Shown here one piece after another: positions 7,646 through 16,329 of a DNA stretch of 64,000 nt (position 1 is the stretch's first letter; every line of letters begins with the position of its first letter). The notes under the pieces were generated by a model. That model saw only the letters and a list, made by a program, of their open reading frames with translations, was not told the DNA's origin and made no database searches. The translations under genes and the position numbers were made by a program. Location of the stretch: contig CACFNH010000001.1 of the NCBI GenBank assembly GCA_902567685.1, positions 62,001-126,000 of the forward strand. Direction: 5' to 3'. The DNA is from an uncultured Pelagibacteraceae bacterium (GTDB lineage Bacteria; Pseudomonadota; Alphaproteobacteria; Pelagibacterales; Pelagibacteraceae).

Positions 7646-8165
7646 AAAGAAAATATTGGAAGAAATTATTAGAGTTGATCATGCGGGAGAGAGAGGCGCA
7701 ATAAAAATTTATGAGGGTCAATTACTTGCACTTAAAACCTTTAAACATGATGAAGAATTGAGAAGAAAAATTGAAGAAATGAAAGAACATGAGGCTGAAC
7801 ATCTAAATTTTTTTGATAAGGAAATACAAAAAAGAAATATAAAACCAACAAAATTGCTTCCTGTTTGGGATTTATTGGGTGTGGCTTTAGGTTTTGGTAC
7901 AGCAATGCTGGGGAAAAAAGCAGCCATGTTATGTACTGCATCAGTTGAAGAAGTAATAGATGATCATTATAAAAATCAAACATATAAATTAAAAGAAGAT
8001 GAAAAAGCTTTAAAAGAAAAAATTATAAAATTTAGAGAAGATGAATTACATCATAAAAATATTGCCTATGAGGAAGGGGCAACAAAAGAAGGATTTTATG
8101 GATTTTTAGATAAAGTTATAAAAACTTCATCAAAAATTGCGATAACAATATCTGAAAAAATATAA
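7632..8165 (+). CDS. coq7: Coq7-type ubiquinone hydroxylase (demethoxyubiquinone hydroxylase)
   Basis: 177-residue di-iron protein of the COQ7 family, which performs a late hydroxylation in ubiquinone synthesis at the inner membrane. The four-helix ligands are visible: RVDHAGERGA (Glu20), EEMKEHEAEH around residues 48-57, SVEEVIDDHY near 100-110, and FREDELHH around 137-145. Length equals the short bacterial and mitochondrial form. It overlaps dsbB by 14 bases and ends exactly before the convergent HNH gene (no spacer). Confidence 0.92.
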   Translation: MTKTEKKILEEIIRVDHAGERGAIKIYEGQLLALKTFKHDEELRRKIEEMKEHEAEHLNFFDKEIQKRNIKPTKLLPVWDLLGVALGFGTAMLGKKAAMLCTASVEEVIDDHYKNQTYKLKEDEKALKEKIIKFREDELHHKNIAYEEGATKEGFYGFLDKVIKTSSKIAITISEKI

Positions 8166-8735
8166 TTAAGGTTCTAGTTCTATATCCCAATATAAATAAT
8201 CCATCCAACTTTCATGAAGAAAGTTTGGCGGAAAATTTCTGCCATTTTTATGAAGATCATCTACAGTTGGCCTGTAAGGTTTATGGAATAATTTTAAATC
8301 ACAATCATTATAAAGTTTTCCTCCTTTTTTAACGTTGCAGGTAGAACAAGCAGTCACAACATTTTCCCAGTCTGTAATTCCTCCTTTTGACTTTGGCAAA
8401 AGATGATCAAAAGTTAAATCTTTTTTATCTCCACAGTATTGACAGGTAAACTTGTCTCTAAGAAAAACGTTAAATCTTGTAAAGTTTGGATTTTCAGAGG
8501 GCTTGATAAAACTCTTTAAAGCAATAACGCTAGGTAAATTCATTTCAAAAGAAGGGCTTCTAATTTTTCTTTTATAATTTGATACTATGCTTACTCTATC
8601 AAGAAAAACTGATTTCACTGCATCTTGCCAACACCATAAGGACAAGGGGTAGTAGCTCAAAGGTCTAAAATCAGCATTTAAAACTAAAGCTGGACATTTT
8701 TCTAGCGGGACTTTCTCATTTGCAGATATAATCAT
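8166..8735 (-). CDS. HNH endonuclease family protein
   Basis: 189 residues. The first about 90 form the conserved N-terminal part seen in alphaproteobacterial stand-alone HNH proteins (PALVLNADFRPLSYYPLSLW). The HNH/zinc core follows: Cys98-x2-Cys101, the catalytic DH pair (Asp110-His111) in FDHLLPKSKGG, then Asn124 and Cys130-x2-Cys133. This group is widespread as a chromosomal single-copy gene; substrate and role are not established. It is convergent with coq7. I see no restriction, phage or intein context, so housekeeping nucleic-acid processing is more likely than defence. Confidence 0.85.
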   Translation of the reverse strand: MIISANEKVPLEKCPALVLNADFRPLSYYPLSLWCWQDAVKSVFLDRVSIVSNYKRKIRSPSFEMNLPSVIALKSFIKPSENPNFTRFNVFLRDKFTCQYCGDKKDLTFDHLLPKSKGGITDWENVVTACSTCNVKKGGKLYNDCDLKLFHKPYRPTVDDLHKNGRNFPPNFLHESWMDYLYWDIELEP

Positions 8736-8801
8736 GCTTAAAAACTATCTGAATAATTAAATTATATCAAGTTATAATTTTATTATGATTTTAATTAATT
8801 T

Positions 8802-9455
8802 TTAGTAAAAATTTTTTTTTATAAACTCTAAGCCTGCGCTAGATCCTTCGCTTGGTATACGATGTTCGCAATTTTTAAAAATTTTTGTTTCTATTTTGTA
8901 TTCATTTTTATCAAAAAATTCTCTAGCTTCCAACAAATAACTAATTGGAACGACTTCATCTTTTTCACCGTGCATTAGCATTATTTCTGGTCTTGAATTA
9001 ATATTTTTTTCCAAATGTTTTGGATTAATTATTTTTCCTGAATATCCCAAAATACATCTTACCTTTTCTTTTCTTTTTAAACCGGCTTGCAAACTAATCA
9101 TACAACCTTGACTAAAACCTCCGATGCCAATTTGGTCTGAGTTTAAATTATTTTTTAATTTTACTTCATCTATTAATTTATTTAATTTCATTTCCGCAAT
9201 TAATGATTTGGCTAAAATTTCATCTTCAGTTATGTCAATTAGATCAAACCATTGAAAACCAGTAGGACTAACAGCGCACTTCTCTGGTGCATCTGGGCAA
9301 ATAAAAATTGTTTCAGGCAAATAATTTTTCCAATAATTGGCCAATAAAGAAATATCTTTTCCGTCTCCTCCATACCCATGGCAAAGTATCATTGCATTTT
9401 TTGGTTTTTCTTTAGAAAGTGGATCCAAAACTATAGTGTTTAAAGAATAAGTCAT
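8802..9455 (-). CDS. alpha/beta-hydrolase, carboxylesterase/phospholipase type
   Basis: 217-residue cytoplasmic alpha/beta hydrolase of the Abhydrolase_2 (LysoPL/acyl-thioesterase, YpfH-like) group. Oxyanion-loop CHGYGGDGKD near residue 26, nucleophile elbow GFSQGC near residue 113, acid in MHGEKDEVVP near 166, and a catalytic His in CEHRIPSEG near 197. Such enzymes cleave small carboxylic or acyl-thio esters; the substrate is not readable. Divergent from argH across a 124-base AT-rich gap (9456-9579), which must hold the promoters of both genes but shows no clear consensus boxes. Confidence 0.85.
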   Translation of the reverse strand: MTYSLNTIVLDPLSKEKPKNAMILCHGYGGDGKDISLLANYWKNYLPETIFICPDAPEKCAVSPTGFQWFDLIDITEDEILAKSLIAEMKLNKLIDEVKLKNNLNSDQIGIGGFSQGCMISLQAGLKRKEKVRCILGYSGKIINPKHLEKNINSRPEIMLMHGEKDEVVPISYLLEAREFFDKNEYKIETKIFKNCEHRIPSEGSSAGLEFIKKNFY

Positions 9456-9579
9456 TATTTTATTAAAATTAATTATATTCTTTTAAAAACTGAATGCTAA
9501 TAATAAATAATATGTGTATATAGACTTTAAAAGATTTACTAATTTTCATATTAATTTAAATTGAAATTGGTACAGTAAA

Positions 9580-10969
9580 ATGAAAAATAAAAGTAAAACA
9601 GTTTGGTCAAAAAGATTTAAAGAAAAAACCTCTAAATCTTTTGAAAGAATAGGATCTTCAATAAAAGTTGACAAAAGACTTTATAAAGAAGATCTCTTTG
9701 CTTCAAAAATTCATACTCAAATGCTAGTTAAACAAAAAATTATTCCTTCAAAAGAAGGAAAAAAAATTATATCTGGGCTTAATAAAATCAGACAACAAAT
9801 TGATAAAGGTAAATTTGTTTTTAAAGAAAAATTTGAAGACATACATTTAAATATAGAAAAAAAGTTATTTGAAATAGTTGGTCCAGCAGCAGGATATCTT
9901 CATACAGCTAGATCAAGAAATGATCAGGTTGTAACTGATTTTAAGCTTTGGACAAAAAAGTCTACAAAAGAAATTATAAAAGATATCTCTGAAATTATGA
10001 AAGCATTAATTAAAAAATCTGAAAAAAAATACTGGGACAGTTATGCCTGGCTTCACACATCTTAAAAATGCACAGCCTATCTCTTTTGCCCACTATTTAT
10101 TGGCATACTACGAAATGCTTAAAAGAGATAAAAAAAGATTTTTGAATAACTTAGATCTTTTGGATGAGTCGCCTCTTGGAGCCGCTGCTCTTTCTGGAAC
10201 ATCATACAAGATAAATAGAAACTATACTTCAAAAAAACTTGGTTTTAAAAAACCAACAGATAATTCTATTGACTCTGTATCAGATAGAGATTTTGCAATT
10301 GACTTTCTTTACGCTAGCGCAGTTTGTGCCATGCATTTATCAAGATTAGCAGAAGATTTTATTATTTTAAATTCAGATGCTTACAAATTAATTAGTTTTA
10401 AAGATAGTATGCTTACAGGATCATCAATTATGCCTCAAAAGAAAAATCCAGATCCTGCGGAATTAATTAGAGGAAGAACAGGAATTAATTATGGAAAATT
10501 AAATTCAATTCTTACAATTATGAAGGGATTGCCTATTTCTTACTTTAAAGATTTGCAAGACGATAAATCTTTAGTTTTTGACGGCTATGATACTTTAAAA
10601 GACACTCTCATAATGAGTTTAGAGCTAATTAACAATTTAAAACCTTCAAAAGAAAGGATGTACAAGATGGCAAATGAAGGTTTTACGACAGCTACGGATT
10701 TTGCAGATTATTTAGTTAAAGAAAAAAAGTTATCATTTAGACAATCCTATGATATTTCTTCAAAGTTAGTTAATTACGCTGAAAAAAATAATAAAAACTT
10801 AGATAAAATTTCTCTTAATGAATTAAGAAAATTTAATAAAAGTTTGGATAAAAGCGTATTAAAAATATTTAATGTAAAAAATTCAATGAACTCTAAATCT
10901 TCTTATGGAGGAACAGCTGAAAAAAATATTAAAAAAATGATAAAAAAATATAAAAAGGAGGCAAGATGA
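9580..10969 (+). pseudogene. argH: argininosuccinate lyase, interrupted by a frameshift in a poly-A run
   Basis: Two adjoining frames (9580-10065 and 10043-10969) together give a full-length ArgH of about 460 residues. The enzyme splits argininosuccinate into arginine and fumarate. The first frame has the N-terminus and the HTARSRNDQV region; the second holds FTHLKNAQPISFAH and the family signature GSSIMPQKKNPD. The break is at eight A (10022-10029): with seven A the reading becomes ...SEKNTGTVMPGFTHL, the expected family sequence. No other damage is seen, and the downstream lptM-lysA arrangement is intact. So this is an assembly or sequencing error, a very recent mutation, or a gene rescued by slippage. 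The native product is ArgH with near certainty; its state is unresolved. Confidence 0.85.
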
Positions 10970-11076
10970 AAATACTCTTTTTGCTTTTAATAAGCTTTAT
11001 AATTTTGGTGAATTGTGGAAAAAAATCTGATCCTCAATACCAAAGTAAAATTGCTAGTGAGATTAAAATAATTTAA
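10966..11076 (+). CDS. lptM: LptM-like small lipoprotein
   Basis: 36 residues, opening MKILFLLLISFIILVNCG. It has a lipoprotein signal peptide with lipobox Leu-Val-Asn-Cys17, then Cys-Gly-Lys-Lys-Ser-Asp-Pro, matching the CG-K-K/G-P start of LptM (formerly YifL), which helps the LptD-LptE outer-membrane translocon mature. The strongest Shine-Dalgarno sequence in the window (AAGGAGG, 10955-10961) precedes the ATG, which overlaps the argH stop (ATGA). The position between argH and lysA is the usual alphaproteobacterial one. The mature part is very short. Confidence 0.78.
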   Translation: MKILFLLLISFIILVNCGKKSDPQYQSKIASEIKII

Positions 11077-11084
11077 TAGAATAA

Positions 11085-12314
11085 ATGTCCTCATTTAAAT
11101 ATAAACAAAAAAAACTATTTGTTGAAAATATATCTGTTTTCAATCTTGCAAAAAGAAATCGGACTCCCTTCTATCTCTATTCAGGTTTGCAAATAAAAGA
11201 GAACTACTCAAATTTTATAAAGAATTTTAAAAACATTAATCCTCTTATATGTTTTTCAGTAAAGTCTAATTCTAATCCTTATATTTTAAGATTCTTAGGG
11301 AAGTTAGGTTCAGGAGCTGATGTAGTTTCATATGGAGAATTGCTAAAAGCTCTAAAATCGGGAATAAAACCAAATAAAATTGTCTTCTCTGGGATTGGGA
11401 AAAGTGAAGAAGAATTAAAATTAGCTATAAAAAAGAAAATTTTATTAATTAACATAGAGTCAGAAAGTGAAGCTCTTTTAATTAATAAAATTTCTAAAAA
11501 AATGAACAAAAATACATCGATTGGTCTGAGATTGAATCCTGATATTAGTGTTAAAACTCATAGAAAAATTTCTACTGGTAAAGCAGAAGATAAGTTTGGT
11601 TTATCCAAAAAGGATATTTTATCACTTTGTAAAAAAATTAATAATATGAAAAACCTAAGATTAAATGCTCTTAGTGTTCACATTGGAAGTCAAATACTTT
11701 CTGACAACCCTTATAAAAAATCTTTAAAAATAATTGCTGATATAATAAAAAAAACAAAAATTAAATTTAAATTTATTGATTTAGGTGGAGGCTTTGGAAT
11801 TAGTTATCGAAAAAAAGAAAAGAAAATCAAATTAAAAAACTACTCTAATTTAGTTAATAACTTTAAAAAAAAATTCAACTGTAAAATAATTTTTGAGCCA
11901 GGAAGATCTATTATTGGCAATACTGGAATCCTAGTATCAAAAGTTCAATACATAAAAAAAGGAAGAAATAAGTCTTTCATAATTTTGGATGCAGGTATGA
12001 ACGATTTTATGAGACCTGCTTTATATGATGCCTTTCATAATATTATTCCAATCACAAAGACAAATAAAAAAATCAAAGGTTCTGTTGAATTCGTTGGACC
12101 TATATGTGAAACGACATGCAAATTTGGAAGATATAAAAACTATCAAAGACTAAATGAAAACAACTATGTTGCTATAAGCAATGTTGGTGCATATGGTTTT
12201 GTCTTGTCTTCAAACTATAACACAAGACCCTTGTTAGCAGAGATTTTTGTCAGAAAGAATAAAAACAAAACAATAAGAAAAAGACAAAACTTATTAGAAC
12301 TTATAAAAGTTTAA
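11085..12314 (+). CDS. lysA: diaminopimelate decarboxylase
   Basis: 409 residues. It makes L-lysine from meso-diaminopimelate with PLP. The PLP lysine lies in CFSVKSNSNP (about residue 61), followed by HIGSQI, the phosphate-binding GGGFG, EPGRSI and the substrate-binding CETTCKFGR and GAYGFVLSSNYN motifs: a fold-type III barrel plus C-terminal beta domain. Length is normal. It follows lptM by 8 bases and its stop overlaps the plsC start by one base. Confidence 0.95.
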   Translation: MSSFKYKQKKLFVENISVFNLAKRNRTPFYLYSGLQIKENYSNFIKNFKNINPLICFSVKSNSNPYILRFLGKLGSGADVVSYGELLKALKSGIKPNKIVFSGIGKSEEELKLAIKKKILLINIESESEALLINKISKKMNKNTSIGLRLNPDISVKTHRKISTGKAEDKFGLSKKDILSLCKKINNMKNLRLNALSVHIGSQILSDNPYKKSLKIIADIIKKTKIKFKFIDLGGGFGISYRKKEKKIKLKNYSNLVNNFKKKFNCKIIFEPGRSIIGNTGILVSKVQYIKKGRNKSFIILDAGMNDFMRPALYDAFHNIIPITKTNKKIKGSVEFVGPICETTCKFGRYKNYQRLNENNYVAISNVGAYGFVLSSNYNTRPLLAEIFVRKNKNKTIRKRQNLLELIKV

Positions 12315-13021
12315 TGCAGTTCATTAAATCTTTGATATTTAATTTATTTTTTTATTCTGTTGTAATTGTAGTTTTAATAATAGCTATACCAGCTCTTATA
12401 TTGCCAAAAAAATTCACTTTATTATTTGGAAAACTTTTGGCTAATTTGATTATCTTTATTTTAAGAATAACTCTAAATACTAGAGTTATATTTCATGGTT
12501 TGGAAAATCTTAAAAAAGTTGATAAATTTTTTGTAGCATCTGCTCATCAATCTTTGCTTGAAACTTTTATTTTACAATCTCCACTTAATTTTCCTATCTT
12601 TATTCTAAAAAAAGAATTATTAAAAATACCTTTATTTGGTTGGTACTTAAAAAAGATGGGGTCAATAGAAATAGTTAGAGAAACAACTACAAGAGACAAT
12701 CTTGGATTTTTTGAAAAGATTAAAAAAGTTATCGATAAAGATAATAGGCCTCTACTTATATTTCCACAAGGCACAAGGGTAAAATTAGGAGAAAAAGTTC
12801 CATTCAAAAAAGGAGTAGGAAGAATTTATAGTGCGCTTAATATTCCTTGCATACCAGTTGCTTTAAATACTGGAAAAATATGGCCCAAAAATAGTTTTAT
12901 TAAATATTCTGGTGACATTCATATTTCATTTTTGGAGCCTATAATGCCTGGAATTGATAAAAATGAATTTTTAAATCAATTAGAAGAAAAAATATATTCT
13001 GAAATTGAAAAATTCTATTAA
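12314..13021 (+). CDS. plsC: 1-acyl-sn-glycerol-3-phosphate acyltransferase
   Basis: 235-residue membrane-associated acyltransferase. N-terminal hydrophobic helices (about residues 5-55) are followed by the catalytic block AHQSLLETF near residue 77, where the usual HX4D is HX4E, a variant I associate with alphaproteobacterial members. The glycerol-phosphate-binding FPQGTR comes near residue 155. It acylates lysophosphatidic acid to phosphatidic acid at the inner membrane. It overlaps lysA by one base and converges on tyrA with a 4-base overlap. Confidence 0.88.
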   Translation: MQFIKSLIFNLFFYSVVIVVLIIAIPALILPKKFTLLFGKLLANLIIFILRITLNTRVIFHGLENLKKVDKFFVASAHQSLLETFILQSPLNFPIFILKKELLKIPLFGWYLKKMGSIEIVRETTTRDNLGFFEKIKKVIDKDNRPLLIFPQGTRVKLGEKVPFKKGVGRIYSALNIPCIPVALNTGKIWPKNSFIKYSGDIHISFLEPIMPGIDKNEFLNQLEEKIYSEIEKFY

Positions 13022-13923
13022 CTTTTTTTTCTTCCAAAATCCGGTTTATCTGTGTCTTGGCCAGCTTTTATTATTTCTTTTCTGATGTTTTTAGTAGAAG
13101 AAAATATTTGAATTAACTTATCACTATTTTTTTCTCTAATTGCTTTTTTCATCTCTTCTAAATTTTCACTAAATGAGTCTAAAACTTTTAAAATATTTTC
13201 GCTATTATCAATAAAAATATCTCTCCACATAATTGGGTTAGATGCAGCAATTCTTGTGAAATCTCTTAACCCGCCTGCGCTATATTTGATTACATCATCT
13301 TTGAGGTTGTCTTCATTTTTCACAACAGACCTGACAATATTATAAGCTACTGCATGAGGCAGATGGCTTGTTAGAGATAAAATATGATCGTGTTCGATGG
13401 GGTTCATTATTTTTGTTTTGCTTCCAAGCAATTCCCAAAATTTTTTGACTTTTTCTATATCATCCTTTTTTGTATCTTCATCTGGAGATATAATGCACCA
13501 TCTATTTTGAAACAATTCAGCAAAACCTGATCCTGGCCCACTTTCTTCTGTTCCTGCAATTGGATGTGAAGGTATCCAAGAAACGTTCTTAAGATTAAAC
13601 CCTTGTACAATTTTGTTTGCTTCTCTTTTTACAGAACCTGTATCAGTAATAATAGTTCCTTCTTTTAAATGATCTTTGATTAATAAAAAGACTTCTTTGT
13701 ATGAACTTAATGGAGACGCAATTATAATAAGTTCTGAATCTTTCACTGCTGAAGGTATGTCGTTAGTAACATTTTCACTTAGTTTTTTATCTTTCAAAAA
13801 AGAAGATGCATCTTTTGATTTGTCATAAACATAGATTAATTTAGACACCTTCTTTTTTTGTGCTGCCCTCAAAATTGAAGATCCTATTAAACCACAGCCA
13901 ATTATTGATATCTTTTTAAACAT
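13018..13923 (-). CDS. tyrA: prephenate/arogenate dehydrogenase
   Basis: 301 residues. N-terminal Rossmann motif IIGCGLIGSS at about residue 7, then SHPIAGTEESGPG near 120, which holds the catalytic His of the TyrA family, and the helical dimerisation domain with TSHLPHAVAY and GGLRDFTRIAAS. It catalyses oxidative decarboxylation of prephenate (or arogenate) on the way to tyrosine, using NAD(P). No fused chorismate mutase or ACT domain. It overlaps hisC by 8 bases, the usual hisC-tyrC pairing of alphaproteobacteria, which suggests the aminotransferase also serves aromatic synthesis. Confidence 0.92.
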   Translation of the reverse strand: MFKKISIIGCGLIGSSILRAAQKKKVSKLIYVYDKSKDASSFLKDKKLSENVTNDIPSAVKDSELIIIASPLSSYKEVFLLIKDHLKEGTIITDTGSVKREANKIVQGFNLKNVSWIPSHPIAGTEESGPGSGFAELFQNRWCIISPDEDTKKDDIEKVKKFWELLGSKTKIMNPIEHDHILSLTSHLPHAVAYNIVRSVVKNEDNLKDDVIKYSAGGLRDFTRIAASNPIMWRDIFIDNSENILKVLDSFSENLEEMKKAIREKNSDKLIQIFSSTKNIRKEIIKAGQDTDKPDFGRKKS

Positions 13924-14998
13924 TAATAATTTTTTTTAACCTTGAAATAAACTTTACGTTTTCCTTTGAATTTCCTATAGTTACTCTTAAGGAGTTTTTA
14001 ATTCCATAGATATCTGTCTTTCTTAAAAGAATTCCAGATTGTGCCAAATCTTTAAATATTTTTTTTGAAGAAATATTCAATTGATCAAAATTAATTAATA
14101 AAAAATTTGTACTACTTTTATTGGTTTCAATTTTAAGTTTTTTAAATATCATGAACATCTTTTTAGACCATTGTTTAACATGCTTTATCTCTTTTTTTAA
14201 CCAAGATGTGTCTTTTACTGCAACCGAGGCAGTAAAAAGTGCAGGGCTGCTAACATTAAATGGAGGCTTCAATTGATTTAAAAAATTTATAATTCTCCTT
14301 GATGAATATCCCCATCCTATCCTTAATCCAGCTAATCCATATATCTTAGAAAATGTTCTAGTAACAACAACATTTTGAGATTTTGAAAATAATTTTAATC
14401 CTGAAGAATAATCTTTTTCATTAACATATTCAAAATAAGCATCATCAATAACTAACAATATATTACTTCTTAATTTTTTTCTAAGTCTTATTAGTTCTTT
14501 TTTTTCCATGTATGTTCCAGTTGGATTATTAGGATTAGCTAAAAAAACAACTTTTGTCTTATTTGTTACACAAGAAAGTATATTATCAACTGATGCTTTA
14601 AAGTTTTTTTCCTTTGCATAAATAATTTTAGCCCCACTAATTCTGCTGTAAATTCTATAAATTATAAAACTAAACTTAGGAACAATTACCTCATCATTTT
14701 TGTTAATAAATGCCCTGCAAATTATTTCAAATATTTGGTCAGATCCTGAGCCAAGTATAATTCTATTGGGATCCAGACTAAATTTTTTAGCCAAAATTTT
14801 TCTTAAAGAAATACCGTCAGGATCAGGATATCTTTTAAAATTTTTTGAAACTTTAACATATTCTCGTACTGCTTTAGGGCTTGGACCTAATGCAGACTCA
14901 TTTGCAGAAAGTTTTATTTTAGCTATTTTTTTCTTAAAAGAACTGGAGCCAGCAATATACTTAGCTGCCTTGATATTTTTAAATTTAGGTAGTCTCAT
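13916..14998 (-). CDS. hisC: histidinol-phosphate / aromatic aminotransferase
   Basis: 360-residue class II PLP aminotransferase. LSANESALGPSPKA near the N-terminus is the substrate-gate motif of HisC, NPNNPTGT the cofactor-binding loop, DDAYFEY the PLP-Asp region, and TFSKIYGLAGLRIGW contains the PLP lysine. HisC converts imidazole-acetol phosphate to histidinol phosphate; copies next to tyrA commonly transaminate prephenate or aromatic ketoacids as well. Whether this is the only HisC cannot be seen. Transcribed divergently from metX. Confidence 0.9.
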   Translation of the reverse strand: MRLPKFKNIKAAKYIAGSSSFKKKIAKIKLSANESALGPSPKAVREYVKVSKNFKRYPDPDGISLRKILAKKFSLDPNRIILGSGSDQIFEIICRAFINKNDEVIVPKFSFIIYRIYSRISGAKIIYAKEKNFKASVDNILSCVTNKTKVVFLANPNNPTGTYMEKKELIRLRKKLRSNILLVIDDAYFEYVNEKDYSSGLKLFSKSQNVVVTRTFSKIYGLAGLRIGWGYSSRRIINFLNQLKPPFNVSSPALFTASVAVKDTSWLKKEIKHVKQWSKKMFMIFKKLKIETNKSSTNFLLINFDQLNISSKKIFKDLAQSGILLRKTDIYGIKNSLRVTIGNSKENVKFISRLKKIINV

Positions 14999-15069
14999 GT
15001 TTATTTTTATCTAATATATAAAAAAAGTCACTATATCTATATTTGAATTCATTTCTATCCTATATAAAA

Positions 15070-15098
15070 TTGACAAATTTATTAGTATTTAGTACACA
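15070..15098 (+). promoter_or_regulatory. putative promoter of the SAM-II/metX transcript
   Basis: TTGACA (15070-15075) is a perfect -35 box. Seventeen bases on lies TACACA (15093-15098), a poor -10. The expected start would fall at about the aptamer 5' end (15101), which supports the placement. The remainder of 14999-15069 is AT-rich and presumably holds the divergent hisC promoter. Confidence 0.4.
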
Positions 15099-15100
15099 TA

Positions 15101-15155
15101 TCGAGCGCTGATTTAACCAAATTGCGAGCGCAGAAATAAATGCTGCTAAACAGGG
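15101..15155 (+). promoter_or_regulatory. SAM-II riboswitch aptamer
   Basis: The stretch matches the SAM-II consensus nearly base for base: P1 strands GCGCT/AGCGC enclosing TGATTTAACC and ATTGC, then AATAAATG and GCTAAACAGGG as the pseudoknot strand. SAM-II is the usual S-adenosylmethionine sensor upstream of methionine genes (metX, metA) in alphaproteobacteria. Here it precedes metX, with an intrinsic terminator between aptamer and start codon, so SAM should turn methionine synthesis off. It differs clearly from the related SAM-V core. Confidence 0.93.
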
Positions 15156-15160
15156 TTTTT

Positions 15161-15187
15161 GCCCAGTTTTAGCTGGGCTTTTTTTTT
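15161..15187 (+). terminator. riboswitch-controlled terminator before metX
   Basis: GCCCAG (15161-15166) and CTGGGC (15173-15178) form the stem, followed by nine T (15179-15187). The start codon of metX comes only 2 bases after the T run. The 5' arm can instead pair with the aptamer 3' strand (15145-15155), giving an antiterminator. Confidence 0.85.
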
Positions 15188-15189
15188 AT

Positions 15190-16329
15190 ATGGATGACAA
15201 TTTAAAAAATATTAAAAAACTAAATATATCGAAGACTCTTTTGCTGGATTGTAAGCAAACTGTAAAAGATTTTCCTCTAGCGTATGAAACTTATGGGGAG
15301 TTAAATAAATCCAAAGATAACGCTATTTTAGTTTTTCATGCTCTTACAGGTGATCAGTTTGTAGCTGAAATAAACCCTTTAACAAAAAAAGAAGGTTGGT
15401 GGGTAACAGCTGTAGGGCCTGATAAGGCAATTGATACAAATAAATATTTTGTAATTTGTGCAAATGTTATTGGTGGGTGCATGGGTTCTTGGGGTCCTAA
15501 AGAAATAGACAAAAAAACAAATGAGTCATACGGTTTAAATTTTCCTGTAATAACAATAAGGGATATGGTTAGAGCACAAGAAACTCTTTTAGATTATTTA
15601 GGAATTGAAAAACTTCTTTGTGTCACAGGAGGATCTATGGGTGGAATGCAGTCACTTCAATTTTGTGCAACATTTCCAAATAGAACTTTTTCTGCAATCC
15701 CTATTGCTTGTAGCACAAGTCACAGTGCCCAAAATATCGCTTTAAATGAATTGGCTAGACAGGCTATTATGGCAGACCCAGTCTGGGACAAAGGAAAATA
15801 TTTAAAAAAAAACGTTCAACCCAAAAATGGTTTAGCCGTTGCAAGAATGGTAGGTCATATCAGCTATTTGTCAGAACAGGGAATGCAAGAAAAATTTGGT
15901 AGAAAACTTCAAGAAAAAGCGGACTTTGAATTCAGTTTTAATGCTGATTTTCAAGTTGAAAGTTATTTAAGACACCAAGGTTATTCATTTGTGGAAAGGT
16001 TTGATGCAAATTCCATTTTGTATATTACTAGAGCTATGGATTATTTTGATTTATCTAAACAATTCAAAGGAGGGCTTGTTGAAGCATTCAGTGGGCAAAA
16101 AACTAAATTTTTAATTATTTCTTTTTCTTCTGATTGGCTCTACACAACAAAAGAAAACAAAGATACAGTTATTGCACTCAATGCCTCAGGAGCTGATGTT
16201 TCTTTTGCAGAAATTAAAACTGACAAAGGTCATGATTCTTTTTTAGTAAATGAGCCAGAATTTTTAAAGACTTTGAAAGGATTTATAGACTCAATGCATA
16301 TAAAGTTTAAAAATGAAAAAAGAATTTAA
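15190..16329 (+). CDS. metX: homoserine O-acetyltransferase
   Basis: 379-residue alpha/beta-hydrolase-fold acyltransferase that acylates L-homoserine from acyl-CoA, the first committed step of methionine synthesis. FHALTGDQF near residue 56, nucleophile elbow GGSMGGMQ near residue 147, and a catalytic Asp and His in the C-terminal block (SSDWLY and KGHDSFL). Acetyl versus succinyl donor cannot be decided from the sequence alone. No Shine-Dalgarno sequence, since a terminator T run abuts the ATG. It overlaps metW by 17 bases. Confidence 0.95.
   Translation: MDDNLKNIKKLNISKTLLLDCKQTVKDFPLAYETYGELNKSKDNAILVFHALTGDQFVAEINPLTKKEGWWVTAVGPDKAIDTNKYFVICANVIGGCMGSWGPKEIDKKTNESYGLNFPVITIRDMVRAQETLLDYLGIEKLLCVTGGSMGGMQSLQFCATFPNRTFSAIPIACSTSHSAQNIALNELARQAIMADPVWDKGKYLKKNVQPKNGLAVARMVGHISYLSEQGMQEKFGRKLQEKADFEFSFNADFQVESYLRHQGYSFVERFDANSILYITRAMDYFDLSKQFKGGLVEAFSGQKTKFLIISFSSDWLYTTKENKDTVIALNASGADVSFAEIKTDKGHDSFLVNEPEFLKTLKGFIDSMHIKFKNEKRI

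Noticed and set aside
8166-8735. HNH nuclease as part of a defence or mobile system
   Set aside because: Single chromosomal gene among housekeeping genes, conserved type in alphaproteobacteria, no methylase, integrase or repeats nearby.
15101-15155. SAM-V rather than SAM-II aptamer
   Set aside because: The P1 strands, TGATTTAACC and AATAAATG segments match SAM-II; the SAM-V scaffold sequence is absent.
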